7,799 nt of DNA. Origin: JBDNFP01 sp041689775 (GTDB lineage: Bacteria; Bacteroidota; Bacteroidia; Cytophagales; Spirosomataceae). The stretch lies in the NCBI GenBank assembly GCA_041689775.1, contig JBDNFP010000122.1:1-7799 (forward strand). Direction: 5' to 3'. Positions 1-7,247 of the stretch are shown in pieces (within the stretch, counting starts at the first letter, position 1; every line of letters begins with the position of its first letter). A program made the translations under genes and the position numbers. The notes beneath the pieces were generated by a model that ran no database searches, was not told where the DNA came from, and saw nothing but the letters and a program-made list of their open reading frames with translations.

Positions 1-369
1 AAGGGAAATAAACAATGGATTTGGTTAGTAATGAATACGGCTAATCGCCAGATAATTGCCTGTCACGTGGGAGGTAGGGGACAACCGGACGCACGAAAAC
101 TCTTTAATCAAATCCCTGAATTGCTCAAAACAAATGCGGTATTTTTTACTGACTTTTGGAACGGGTACCACGTATTAGACAGTAAAAAGCATAGGGCGTC
201 AGGAAAAGGGTACACCAATCATATAGAGCGTTTCAATAATACACTAAGGCAAAGGTGCAGCAGGCTGATCAGAAAAACGTTATCTTTTTCCAAGAAATTA
301 GACAATCATATCGGAGCTATCAACTATTTTATTTATCACTACAACAAACACCTAGCATTACTTATTTAA
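1..369 (+). CDS. IS1-family transposase, C-terminal part (5' end outside window)
   Basis: This is the catalytic C-terminal half of an IS1-type (InsB-like) DDE transposase, which cuts and joins the ends of its own element. The frame is open from base 1, and the opening residues KGNKQWIWLV match the family's WIWL strand. The ATG at 31 is therefore internal and the real start lies to the left. Family hallmarks are TDFW, with the second catalytic Asp at 151-153, IERFNNTLRQR, with the catalytic Glu at 226-228, and the very conserved RKTLSFSKKLDNHIGA block. The Asp and Glu are separated by 24 residues, the spacing expected for IS1. The end, YHYNKHLALLI, is a normal family C-terminus. Two positions usually acidic in relatives (LDRET and GDRS) read MNTAN and GGRG here, so activity is uncertain. 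Whether the copy is complete cannot be judged. Confidence 0.9.
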   Translation, partial: KGNKQWIWLVMNTANRQIIACHVGGRGQPDARKLFNQIPELLKTNAVFFTDFWNGYHVLDSKKHRASGKGYTNHIERFNNTLRQRCSRLIRKTLSFSKKLDNHIGAINYFIYHYNKHLALLI

Positions 370-376
370 CACCACC
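1..376 (+). mobile_element. IS1-family insertion sequence, right-hand portion
   Basis: The transposase reading frame ends at 369. Immediately after it comes CACCACC (370-376), which read from the other strand is GGTGGTGTTAAATAAG. IS1-family termini characteristically begin with GGT or GGTG, so the right inverted repeat probably ends at 373 or 376. The left end is outside the window, so the repeat cannot be paired and no target duplication can be verified. The boundary is an inference. Confidence 0.65.
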
Positions 377-414
377 CTAATTTTTCCCTATTTCGTACTT
401 AGACATTGCTATTC

Positions 415-1221
415 ATGAACAAAATCGAACAAACCGAAACAGATAAAGAACAGGCTGGAAATCGTCAATCTCCTTCCGCCAAAGCTATCTATTTTTCCAT
501 TTTGCAAGAAGCAGAGGCCGAACTTAGACGCCCCTCGTCTAGCCTCTTCTGGTCTGGACTGGCGGCCGGAATGTCAATGGGATTTTCTATGATAGCCATG
601 GGAATTCTGGAAGCATACCTCCCGGATGAAAAGTGGAGTGTGTTAATTTCCCGGCTTGGCTACAGTATGGGATTCCTTATCGTCATTTTAGGCAAACAAC
701 AGTTATTTACCGAAAATACTCTTACCCCCATCCTGCCCATACTTAGGACGAGAAGCCAACGAAAACTTTTAAATGTTGGTCGACTTTGGGGTGTGGTACT
801 CGTGGCGAATTTACTGGGTGCCGCCATCGTATCATTAGTCATCGTTCATACCTCAGTATTTAGTCCGGAAGTAGTAAATGAATTCATAAAAATAGGTAAG
901 GAAGCCATTGAACCCGCCTTTACGACCCACATTATTCGGGGTATTTTTGCGGGTTGGCTTATTGCCCTTATGGTGTGGCTAATGCCTTATGCCGAAACAG
1001 CCCGGGTGTGGGTCATTATTTTGATTACTTACCTTGTTGCTATCGGCCATTTTAGTCATGTAATAGCAGGCTCAATTGAAATGTTTACCCTTGCTGCCTA
1101 TGGCAAATATTCATGGTGGGAGGTTCTGTTCAGCTATACACTCCCAACACTCATTGGAAATATCATCGGTGGCGTCGTTTTAGTTGCCGCCCTGAACTAT
1201 GCACAGATAAAGGCAGAATAG
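415..1221 (+). CDS. Formate/nitrite transporter (FNT) family channel, YfdC-like
   Basis: This is a 268-residue inner-membrane protein of the FNT family (FocA/NirC/YfdC fold), which forms pentamers of aquaporin-like pores for small monovalent anions or their acids. It has about 42 polar residues at the N-terminus, then six hydrophobic segments at roughly 43-65, 75-95, 123-146, 172-192, 197-218 and 240-263. The broken-helix motif after the second segment reads QLFTENTL (residues 96-103). The pore histidine expected in the fifth segment (FocA His209) is present as His215 in GHFSHVIAG. The FTENT form and long N-terminus resemble the YfdC branch, whose substrate is not well established, so I do not assign formate or nitrite. 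I chose the ATG at 415; the same frame could open at a TTG at 406, adding three residues, but neither has a clear ribosome site. The SOUL gene follows after 47 bp on the same strand. Confidence 0.9.
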   Translation: MNKIEQTETDKEQAGNRQSPSAKAIYFSILQEAEAELRRPSSSLFWSGLAAGMSMGFSMIAMGILEAYLPDEKWSVLISRLGYSMGFLIVILGKQQLFTENTLTPILPILRTRSQRKLLNVGRLWGVVLVANLLGAAIVSLVIVHTSVFSPEVVNEFIKIGKEAIEPAFTTHIIRGIFAGWLIALMVWLMPYAETARVWVIILITYLVAIGHFSHVIAGSIEMFTLAAYGKYSWWEVLFSYTLPTLIGNIIGGVVLVAALNYAQIKAE

Positions 1222-1268
1222 GCCGCTACGCTAGACAAACGACAAAATAACCCTATACTTCAAACCAA

Positions 1269-1880
1269 ATGATGAAAATATTCTTAATCATACTCGCCGT
1301 ACTCATTGTAGCCTTTATCATTGTCCAGCTCTTTGCCGTAAGCGGACAACGAAACATTGAAACATATCCTTATCTAGTTGATGAAAAATACAATGAATTT
1401 GAAGTACGCCGCTACGAAGCTAGCTTGTTTACTTCCGTCAAACTTTCTACTAACGTATACAAAGAGGGATCAAGCAAAGGCTTCTCCATTTTAGCCGGGT
1501 ACATATTCGGCGGAAATAAAACCAACGAAAAAATATCCATGACCTCCCCCGTAGCCATGTCATTGGAAGACTCTATGACGGTAATGTTCATGGTCCCGAA
1601 AAAATACAATAAATCCACGCTTCCTCAGCCTAACGCATCGCAGATAGAGTTTCGGGAAGAACCGGCTAAGACGGTGGCTGCCATCACCTTTGGAGGTTGG
1701 TCGGATGATGAAAAAATAGAAAAATATAAGCAACAATTAAAAGCAGCCTTAGACGCGGAAGGTATTTCGTACACAAACCAATTTTACTTTTTAGGGTATA
1801 ATGCTCCCTACGAATTTTTTAATCGAAAAAATGAAGTTATTGTCGAGTTAGAAAGTAAAACTCTTGATTTGATAGAATAA
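1269..1880 (+). CDS. SOUL family haem-binding protein, membrane-anchored
   Basis: This 203-residue protein belongs to the SOUL/HBP family, whose animal and plant members bind haem or other tetrapyrroles. Residues about 4-24 form one hydrophobic helix without a clear cleavage site, so the domain is probably anchored in the inner membrane and exposed to the periplasm. Family signatures in order are FEVRRYEAS (44-52), the loop ILAGYIFGGNKTNEKISMTSPV (74-95), the strand FMVPKKYNKSTLPQPN (107-122), FGGWSDDEK (141-149) and LGYNAPYEFFNRKNEV (175-190). The length is normal for bacterial members. Start codons ATG ATG are adjacent at 1269 and 1272; the first is used here. The 47-bp gap behind the FNT channel, with no terminator seen, suggests cotranscription. 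Whether haem is the actual ligand cannot be told from sequence, since the family has no strictly conserved axial ligand. Confidence 0.92.
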   Translation: MMKIFLIILAVLIVAFIIVQLFAVSGQRNIETYPYLVDEKYNEFEVRRYEASLFTSVKLSTNVYKEGSSKGFSILAGYIFGGNKTNEKISMTSPVAMSLEDSMTVMFMVPKKYNKSTLPQPNASQIEFREEPAKTVAAITFGGWSDDEKIEKYKQQLKAALDAEGISYTNQFYFLGYNAPYEFFNRKNEVIVELESKTLDLIE

Positions 1881-1907
1881 CCATGCTCGTCTTAGTTTGT
1901 AATCGGG

Positions 1908-1967
1908 ACGCTTTCATACTTGAGTTTTAACGTAAATATGAAAGCGTTAAAACGCTGTGTGACACAG
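1908..1967. repeat. Cluster of three overlapping inverted repeats in the SOUL-symporter gap
   Basis: The gap between the SOUL stop (1880) and the symporter start (2157) contains nested dyads. ACGCTTTCATA (1908-1918) is perfectly complementary to TATGAAAGCGT (1937-1947) across an 18-base loop. AGCGTT (1943-1948) also pairs with AACGCT (1951-1956) across two bases. CTGTG (1955-1959) pairs with CACAG (1963-1967). Adjacent dyads share bases, so the first and second stems cannot form together. No T-run follows on the + strand, so a simple terminator is unlikely. The remaining bases to 2156 show no coding frame and no clear promoter match. A regulatory role is inferred only from symmetry. Confidence 0.55.
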
Positions 1968-2156
1968 CTGCACTGCGGACAGTCCCCACTAGAAATCGGT
2001 ATTAACAGGTACCCATTTGGATGGTAAATACCCCGGCTATTTTCTTAAAACTACTTACTCCAACCTTCTAAAGTCCACACAAAAAAATTGTTTGGTAGCT
2101 CAAAAATGTAGTACTTGGATTCATCGTATTCCTGATTTATTACAAATTCTTAGCCC

Positions 2157-3632
2157 ATGCTCACAAAAATTATTGTCCTTAGCCTCTACGTAGCCATCCT
2201 GTTTCTTATTGGCATTGTAGCTTCCCGGCGCATTAAGAGCATGAGTGATTTCTATGTGGGCGGCAAGAATTTGGGCTTCTGGGCGGTGGCCTTTTCAGCC
2301 CGAGCCACGGGTGAGTCGGGCTGGTTACTTATCGGGCTCACGGGTATGGGAGCTTTGGCAGGGCTTTCGGCTTACTGGGTGGTGGTAGGAGAAGTACTGG
2401 GCGTGGTCATTTCCTGGTGGTTCATGGCCAAGCGATTCAAACAAAGATCGGATATGTACCAGTCCATCACCATTCCTGATTATCTGCAAAGCCACTTCCA
2501 AAGTACCACGCATACCCTTCGTATCATTTCAGCTTCGGTACTTTCAATTTTTGTAATTATTTATGTAAGTTCCCAGATCGACGCAACGGGTATTGCGTTT
2601 GAGTCGCTGCTGGGCATGAACTACTACGCAGGTGCGCTCCTCGGCTTCACCATCGTATTAGTGTATATTTTTATCGGTGGCTTCGTCGCCGTTGTTTGGT
2701 CCGACTTCTTCCAGGGCTTGCTCATGTTCTTTGGGCTAGTACTTTTACCCATAGTCGTTTGGTTTTCGATGGATCGCGGACAAGGTATCATTCCCAGGCT
2801 CAATACTATCGACCCCGCATTAACCCATATTTGGGGAGGTAGTAAGGATATTTGGATGAACGTTTTCACGATGTTGGGTTTTGCCATGATCGGGCTAGGA
2901 TTTCTGGGATCGCCGCAGGTTTACGTACGCTTCATGTCGATCAAAAGCGAAACAGAAATAGATAAAGGCAAATGGGTAGCCACCCTTTTTACGCTATTGA
3001 CAGACGCAGCTGCGGTGACAATCGGCATCCTGGCCCGGATCATTTTCACCGAGCCCGGCCAAGACCCTGAGTCGATCTTCGGCATAGGCGCTACTGACGT
3101 TTTGAAGGTAGTTACCGAGAATTTTTTACCCAATATACTGGTGGCTATCTACGTCGCCATTGTGTTGTCAGCCATCATGAGTACCATTGATTCATTGCTG
3201 GTACTGGCATCCAGCGCCATCACGCGTGATTTCTACCAAAAGATTTTTCGCCCCGATCTGAAAGACGAAAATCTAACCAAAATGTCTCGTTGGGTAACGC
3301 TCATTATGGCCCTGATTGCGCTGGGCCTCGCCATGCTCACGGCGATTTTATCGCCTGATCGACAAATTTTCTGGACAATTATTTTCGGCTGGTCGGGTAT
3401 TGCCGCTACTTTCTGTCCCGTTATTATTCTCACGTTATTCTGGCCCGGCTACACCGAAAAAGGGGCCATAGCAAGTATGATATCGGGGTTCATCTGCGTG
3501 CCTTTATTCAAATTTGTATTCCAGGAAATGGATACGATTGGGCCGTATCTGGTCAAGCTTGACGTACTGGCGCCCTCCTTTTTGATCGCAATGGTAGTGG
3601 GAGCAATAGTTTCTAAAGCACAGAAAAAATAG
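2157..3632 (+). CDS. Sodium:solute symporter (SSS family, PutP-like)
   Basis: This 491-residue inner-membrane protein is a member of the sodium:solute symporter family (LeuT fold), which uses the sodium gradient to import a small organic solute. It is close in length to E. coli PutP (502). Alignable landmarks are DFYVGGKNLGFW (31-42), SGWLLIGLTG (54-63), SDFFQGLLMFFG and VLSAIMSTIDSLLVLASSAITRDFY. Ser342-Thr343 match the PutP Na2-site pair Ser340-Thr341. At the position of PutP Asp55, a residue needed for sodium binding, this protein has Gly52 followed by Glu53 (ARATGESGW), so the first sodium contact may differ. The overall pattern is typical of proteins often annotated as sodium/proline symporters, but the substrate cannot be fixed by sequence. 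It is preceded by a 276-bp gap with inverted repeats and followed by a terminator hairpin, so it is probably a single-gene unit. The ATG at 2157 gives the expected short N-terminus before the first helix. Confidence 0.93.
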   Translation: MLTKIIVLSLYVAILFLIGIVASRRIKSMSDFYVGGKNLGFWAVAFSARATGESGWLLIGLTGMGALAGLSAYWVVVGEVLGVVISWWFMAKRFKQRSDMYQSITIPDYLQSHFQSTTHTLRIISASVLSIFVIIYVSSQIDATGIAFESLLGMNYYAGALLGFTIVLVYIFIGGFVAVVWSDFFQGLLMFFGLVLLPIVVWFSMDRGQGIIPRLNTIDPALTHIWGGSKDIWMNVFTMLGFAMIGLGFLGSPQVYVRFMSIKSETEIDKGKWVATLFTLLTDAAAVTIGILARIIFTEPGQDPESIFGIGATDVLKVVTENFLPNILVAIYVAIVLSAIMSTIDSLLVLASSAITRDFYQKIFRPDLKDENLTKMSRWVTLIMALIALGLAMLTAILSPDRQIFWTIIFGWSGIAATFCPVIILTLFWPGYTEKGAIASMISGFICVPLFKFVFQEMDTIGPYLVKLDVLAPSFLIAMVVGAIVSKAQKK

Positions 3633-3691
3633 ACCTCAAACTCGTGCGTACTATGAGAAATGGTTGTAGATCCGTCACGTATCTCATAACT

Positions 3692-3730
3692 AAAAAAGAA
3701 GGTGCCTCCGTTTTCTTCTGAGGCACCTTT
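3692..3730. terminator. Bidirectional rho-independent terminator between convergent genes
   Basis: AAGGTGCCTC (3699-3708) pairs perfectly with GAGGCACCTT (3720-3729) around an 11-base loop. Read on the minus strand the stem is followed after one base by six T (from A3692-3697), a strong terminator for the carotenoid gene ending at 3873. Read on the plus strand it is followed by TTGATAATTTT, a weaker but plausible tail for the symporter ending at 3632. Confidence 0.85.
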
Positions 3731-3744
3731 GATAATTTTCAGCA

Positions 3745-3765
3745 ACCCTGATTTATGATCAGGGT
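3745..3765. repeat. Second hairpin, 8-bp stem with 5-base loop
   Basis: ACCCTGAT (3745-3752) pairs with ATCAGGGT (3758-3765) around TTATG. No T-run follows on the plus strand. On the minus strand it lies just before the stronger hairpin, so it may be an accessory stem in the convergent 3' region. A 10-base perfect palindrome CTTACGTAAG sits at 3791-3800, flanked by GTGCAA (3764-3769) and TTGCAC (3801-3806), which could extend the folded structure. Confidence 0.5.
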
Positions 3766-3872
3766 GCAATCCTGTAACGTGAATCTATCTCTTACGTAAG
3801 TTGCACTTGGAAATTTTATATTGTTGCGTCGGATACGGAAAACGATTCAACATTAGTTAAACAAAATTAGTA

Positions 3873-5348
3873 CTACCCCTCTACTAAATCAACCGCAATT
3901 TTTGCCGAAAGCAAACAAAGCGGAACGCCACCGCCCGGGTGTACGCTTCCCCCCACAAAATAGAGGTTATTAAACTGCCGGGAAAAATTAGCGTGGCGCA
4001 TAAACGCCGCAAATCGATTGTTAGAGCTGTTGCCGTACAAGGCCCCCTGCGAGCTCGACGTTCTGCTCTCAATCAGGCGAGGGTCCAGCACATCTTCACA
4101 TTCGATGAGAGCCCCAATATCAGTACCGAGCAGTCGGCTGAGTTTGGAAATGATATTCGTACGGGTTTCAGAAATCAGGCTATCCCAATCCTGACCATCG
4201 TTGGCCGGGGCATTAACCATCACAAACCAGTTTTCACTTCCGTTGGGAGCATCATCAGCCTCATATTTGGAGGTTATATTGATGTACACCGTCGGGTCAT
4301 TATGAATGGTTTGCTTTTCAAAAAGGGTCGCAAACTCGGTGGGATAATCTTTACTGAACAGGATATTATGCAATCCCAATTCGGAGAATTCTTTTTTGAT
4401 TCCCCAATAAAAAATCAAAGCCGAGGTAGACTTGGGTTGGCGAAGTACCCGTTCCGGCTGCTTCGCTTCGGGTAGCAGCCGTCGAAATGTATTGACCACA
4501 TCCATATTACTCACTACTACTTCATAACCCATGGCTTTTCCGGCCACCTGAATACCGACGACTTTTTTTCTATCCGTAATCAGTCTCTCCGCCGGGCTGG
4601 AAAAGTGAAAGTTCACCCCCAATTCTTTGGCCAATTTTACGAGACTATTGGTAATCGCTACCATCCCTCCCTTCGGAAAAAAAGCACCGATGTTATATTC
4701 TAAGTGCGGAATAATATTCATCGTAGCCGGTGTTTGGTAAGGGTCCGAGCCGTTATAAGTAGCATACCGATTAAAAAGCTGCACCACCCGGGGATCGTTG
4801 AAACGATCAGAATTAGCCTTACTCATACTCCGAAACGCATCCAGCTTATGCATATTCAAGTAGCCTTTTAAAGCATCCGCGTTGAAGTAGGTACTTAGCT
4901 TGTGCAAGGAGCGGTGTAAGAACAGTTTTTCGGTTACCTCGTACTTAACGGCGCTATCCCGTAAATGAGCCAACACACGTTCGGACGGCTCTCCCAGGTA
5001 CTTTTCAATGGTTTTTGCCAGATTTTCCGGTTCGGCATCCGCCGTAAAGTGGGTGCCATCCTCAAAGAAGTACCGACAGGTTTCCGGTAGTTTTTGGTAC
5101 TGAAAGTAATCCGATGGATTTTTCCCCGCTAACTTGAATAAATCATCTACCAAAGCTGGCAACGTAAACAGCGAAGGGCCCGCGTCAAACCGGTAGCCCT
5201 TTTGACTAATGGTGGTTAATTTACCACCCGGGTACGCATTTCCCTCAAACACATCGACTACATAGCCTTTCACCGCCAAACGGATGGCCGAAGCTATGCC
5301 ACCAATACCGGCTCCAACTACTGCTGCTTTTTTTTTAGTACTATTCAC
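3873..5348 (-). CDS. crtD: Carotenoid desaturase, CrtI family, probably 1-hydroxycarotenoid 3,4-desaturase (CrtD)
   Basis: This 491-residue FAD-dependent oxidoreductase belongs to the phytoene-desaturase (CrtI) family, membrane-associated enzymes acting on carotenoids. The N-terminal dinucleotide fold has VVGAGIGG (10-17), Glu35 for ribose binding in DVFEGNAYPGGKL, and FDAGPSLFTLP following. The C-terminal FAD motif reads NLYFVGGSVHPGGGVPLCLLSAKIA. The GSVHPGGGVPL form, plus SQGALYGNSSNNRFAAF, resembles Bacteroidota CrtD enzymes that introduce the 3,4 double bond in 1-hydroxycarotenoids on the way to saproxanthin- or flexixanthin-like pigments. CrtI or another CrtI paralogue remains possible. 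The start is a GTG at 5348; no ATG occurs upstream in frame before a stop, and the FAD motif lies at the normal distance. Codons 5-7 are a nine-A run. It lies 84 bp downstream of pncB on the same strand. No other carotenoid genes are in the window. Confidence 0.88.
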   Translation of the reverse strand: MNSTKKKAAVVGAGIGGIASAIRLAVKGYVVDVFEGNAYPGGKLTTISQKGYRFDAGPSLFTLPALVDDLFKLAGKNPSDYFQYQKLPETCRYFFEDGTHFTADAEPENLAKTIEKYLGEPSERVLAHLRDSAVKYEVTEKLFLHRSLHKLSTYFNADALKGYLNMHKLDAFRSMSKANSDRFNDPRVVQLFNRYATYNGSDPYQTPATMNIIPHLEYNIGAFFPKGGMVAITNSLVKLAKELGVNFHFSSPAERLITDRKKVVGIQVAGKAMGYEVVVSNMDVVNTFRRLLPEAKQPERVLRQPKSTSALIFYWGIKKEFSELGLHNILFSKDYPTEFATLFEKQTIHNDPTVYINITSKYEADDAPNGSENWFVMVNAPANDGQDWDSLISETRTNIISKLSRLLGTDIGALIECEDVLDPRLIESRTSSSQGALYGNSSNNRFAAFMRHANFSRQFNNLYFVGGSVHPGGGVPLCLLSAKIAVDLVEG

Positions 5349-5432
5349 TATGCTATCGACCCGAGGCCAGTTTACTATTCAAGACTTTATTCACTTATTA
5401 CCTCCATGACGGTAGTATATACTTCAATAAAC

Positions 5433-6896
5433 TTATTTATTGGCCCGTAGTTTTAGAATCAGGTTGGTTTTTGTTTCAAATAACGATTTCTCTAAACCCA
5501 CCGGATACGTATGCGGGTTCACGAAACGCTTGGTTCCTTCGTGAAGTAAACTCAACTGCTGCTGAACGCGCTGCCTCGATGCTTCAATGGGAGGGCTAAT
5601 GTAGCACTGCTTACCGTGACGAAATATCGGCTGCAAGAGATCTTCGTGGGTATGGCCTTTTCCAAAGGTTCGCTGTCGGGTAAAATCATACGGGTCTACC
5701 ATGGTTACCCTTTCCTCTACCGAATACTCTTCATTATAGATCATATCGGCCACAAAACCGCCATTATTCATGAAACGCCTGACCTGCTGAATGCCCGGCG
5801 TCGAAATCTTAATGGCTTGTTCGGATAGTTTCATTTTGTACTCCCACTCTCCCTCTTCAGTACGCAAAGCCGCCAATTTATAAACGCCCCCCAGAGCCGG
5901 TTGGTCGTAGGCCGTGGCAAGCTTAGTACCCACCCCCCACACGTTAATTCTGGCCCCCTGCGATTTAAGGCTTTGAATAATGTGCTCGTCCAGATCATTA
6001 CTGGCTACGATGGAAGTATTTTCAAATCCAGCGTCATCTAGTATTTTTCGTGCTTCAATACTCAGGTAGGCCAAATCGCCCGAATCTAGCCGGATTGACC
6101 CAAGGTCGTAGCCCCTGGTTCTCAACTTTTTACCTACCTCAATGGCGTTGTGGACCCCCTGAGTGGTATCGTAGGTATCCACCAGTAAGGTTACGTTGTT
6201 GGGCATGTAGCGGGCGTAGGTTTCAAAAGCCTCCAACTCGGTTTCAAATGACATCACCCAGCTGTGCGCGTGGGTACCCTTTACCGGAATCCCGTACAGT
6301 TTTCCGGCTAGTACGTTGGAGGTAGCATCAAAACCACCAATATAAGCCGACCGACTCGCGGTCATACCACCATCGGGGCCCTGTGCCCTCCGTAAGCCAA
6401 ATTCGAGTAGTGCGTCGTTGGGGGCTACTAATCGTATCCGGGCCGCCTTGGTAGCAATAAGACTCTGGAAATTAATCAAGTTGAGTAATGGAGTTTCCAG
6501 CAACTGGCATTGTAGTATCGGCCCCTTGATACGGAGAAGTGGCTCGTTAGGGAATACAACGGTACCTTCGGGGATAGCTTCCACGTCGCAACTAAATTCG
6601 ATATTCTGCAAGTAGGTCAGGAACTCGGGTTCAAACAAGGGTTTATCATCGCTACCCATTAACTGTTGCAGGTATTCAATATCTTCATCTGAAAGACCAT
6701 AATTATTTAAATACCCAATAGCGCTTTCTAACCCACAAGCTACCGTAAAGCCCCCGTCAAAAGGGTGCTTACGAAAGTACAAATTAAAAACTGCTTCCTG
6801 CTCAGCTTTCCCCGACTTCCAGTATCCGTAGGCCATGGTAAGCTGGTAGAGATCGGTGAGCAAGCTGAGTGAAGTATTGTAGAGACGGTTGACCAT
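5433..6896 (-). CDS. pncB: Nicotinate phosphoribosyltransferase
   Basis: This cytoplasmic enzyme (EC 6.3.4.21) makes nicotinate mononucleotide from nicotinate and PRPP, coupled to ATP hydrolysis, in the Preiss-Handler branch of NAD salvage. The 487-residue length fits the long bacterial form. Recognisable blocks are LLTDLYQLTMAYGYW (12-26), FNLYFRKHPFDGGF (37-50), EFGLRRAQGPDGG (165-177), GTHAHSWV (207-214), IRLDSGDL (268-275), VASNDLDE (297-304) and VWGVGTKL (319-326). His211 sits where the autophosphorylated histidine of the Salmonella enzyme lies (GTxAHEW), although Glu is replaced by Ser212. The ATG at 6896 is the first good start and places TDLYQLTM at the usual distance. No Shine-Dalgarno is visible. 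The desaturase gene follows after 84 bp with no strong terminator, so readthrough is likely. All motifs are intact and nothing suggests loss of function. Confidence 0.96.
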   Translation of the reverse strand: MVNRLYNTSLSLLTDLYQLTMAYGYWKSGKAEQEAVFNLYFRKHPFDGGFTVACGLESAIGYLNNYGLSDEDIEYLQQLMGSDDKPLFEPEFLTYLQNIEFSCDVEAIPEGTVVFPNEPLLRIKGPILQCQLLETPLLNLINFQSLIATKAARIRLVAPNDALLEFGLRRAQGPDGGMTASRSAYIGGFDATSNVLAGKLYGIPVKGTHAHSWVMSFETELEAFETYARYMPNNVTLLVDTYDTTQGVHNAIEVGKKLRTRGYDLGSIRLDSGDLAYLSIEARKILDDAGFENTSIVASNDLDEHIIQSLKSQGARINVWGVGTKLATAYDQPALGGVYKLAALRTEEGEWEYKMKLSEQAIKISTPGIQQVRRFMNNGGFVADMIYNEEYSVEERVTMVDPYDFTRQRTFGKGHTHEDLLQPIFRHGKQCYISPPIEASRQRVQQQLSLLHEGTKRFVNPHTYPVGLEKSLFETKTNLILKLRANK

Positions 6897-7247
6897 GGTT
6901 TAGGGTAGATTAAGTAACACCTGCAACATTACTAAAAAACTACTGTATTCACAGTTTTCAATCATTCCAACGCTCCTTTTTAATACGACCTGCCATATTT
7001 TGGGAATACCCCACTCAGCAATAGTTTAAGCCCTTTTGAAAAAAAACTATCTCCCCACGCAACGTATTCTATTCTCTTTGCATCTATATACCGAGAGCAA
7101 CAGCAATAAAAGTGTCCAATATCCACTCGTAAACATAATGAACCATTCATGTATTAAAAGGTTCTATGTTATGCATACTACCTACATTTGTTAAGTAATT
7201 CAAACAGGGAATTACAGCCAGAAAAGTAATTTAACTATCTATTAGCC
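6897..7247. other. Divergent intergenic region, 351 bp, AT-rich
   Basis: The region separates pncB (minus) from the receptor gene (plus). I find no coding frame, RNA gene or riboswitch-like conserved core in it. The right part holds the promoter candidate at 7162-7190. For pncB no perfect TAnnTTTG element exists on the minus strand; the nearest is TAATGTTG (6931 down to 6924), one mismatch, without a TTG at the proper distance. Otherwise only small dyads are present, for example ATGAA-CCA-TTCAT at 7138-7150. Confidence 0.6.
7162..7190 (+). promoter_or_regulatory. Putative Bacteroidota sigma-A promoter for the receptor gene
   Basis: TACATTTG at 7183-7190 is a perfect match to the Bacteroidota -7 consensus TAnnTTTG. 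TTC at 7162-7164, 18 bases upstream, is a two-of-three match to the -33 TTG. Transcription would begin near 7196, giving a leader of about 50 bases before the ATG at 7248. An 8-base palindrome, TATGCATA (7170-7177), sits in the spacer and could be an operator, though this is speculative. Confidence 0.5.

Noticed and set aside
1955..1967. Possible CRP-like site in TGTGTGACACA
   Set aside because: The half-sites lack the six-base spacing of a CRP operator, and the dyad is better described as part of the overlapping hairpins.
1881..2156. TAnnTTTG promoter for the symporter
   Set aside because: Near matches such as TTAGTTTG and ATTGTTTG lack the TA at the right spacing, and no -33 TTG pairs with them, so no promoter is claimed.
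3939..4475. 178-codon open frame on the plus strand opposite the desaturase gene
   Set aside because: It lies wholly antisense to a clear CrtI-family gene, and its translation shows no recognisable domain. It is a shadow frame.
5425..5442. Stem CAATAAA / TTTATTG overlapping the pncB stop codon as a possible terminator
   Set aside because: Seven pairs with only one G-C and a four-base loop give little stability, and no T-run follows on the minus strand.
6050..6325. Plus-strand frame inside pncB rich in Arg, Pro and Trp
   Set aside because: It is antisense to a fully conserved pncB segment, and its composition is what a shadow frame would give.
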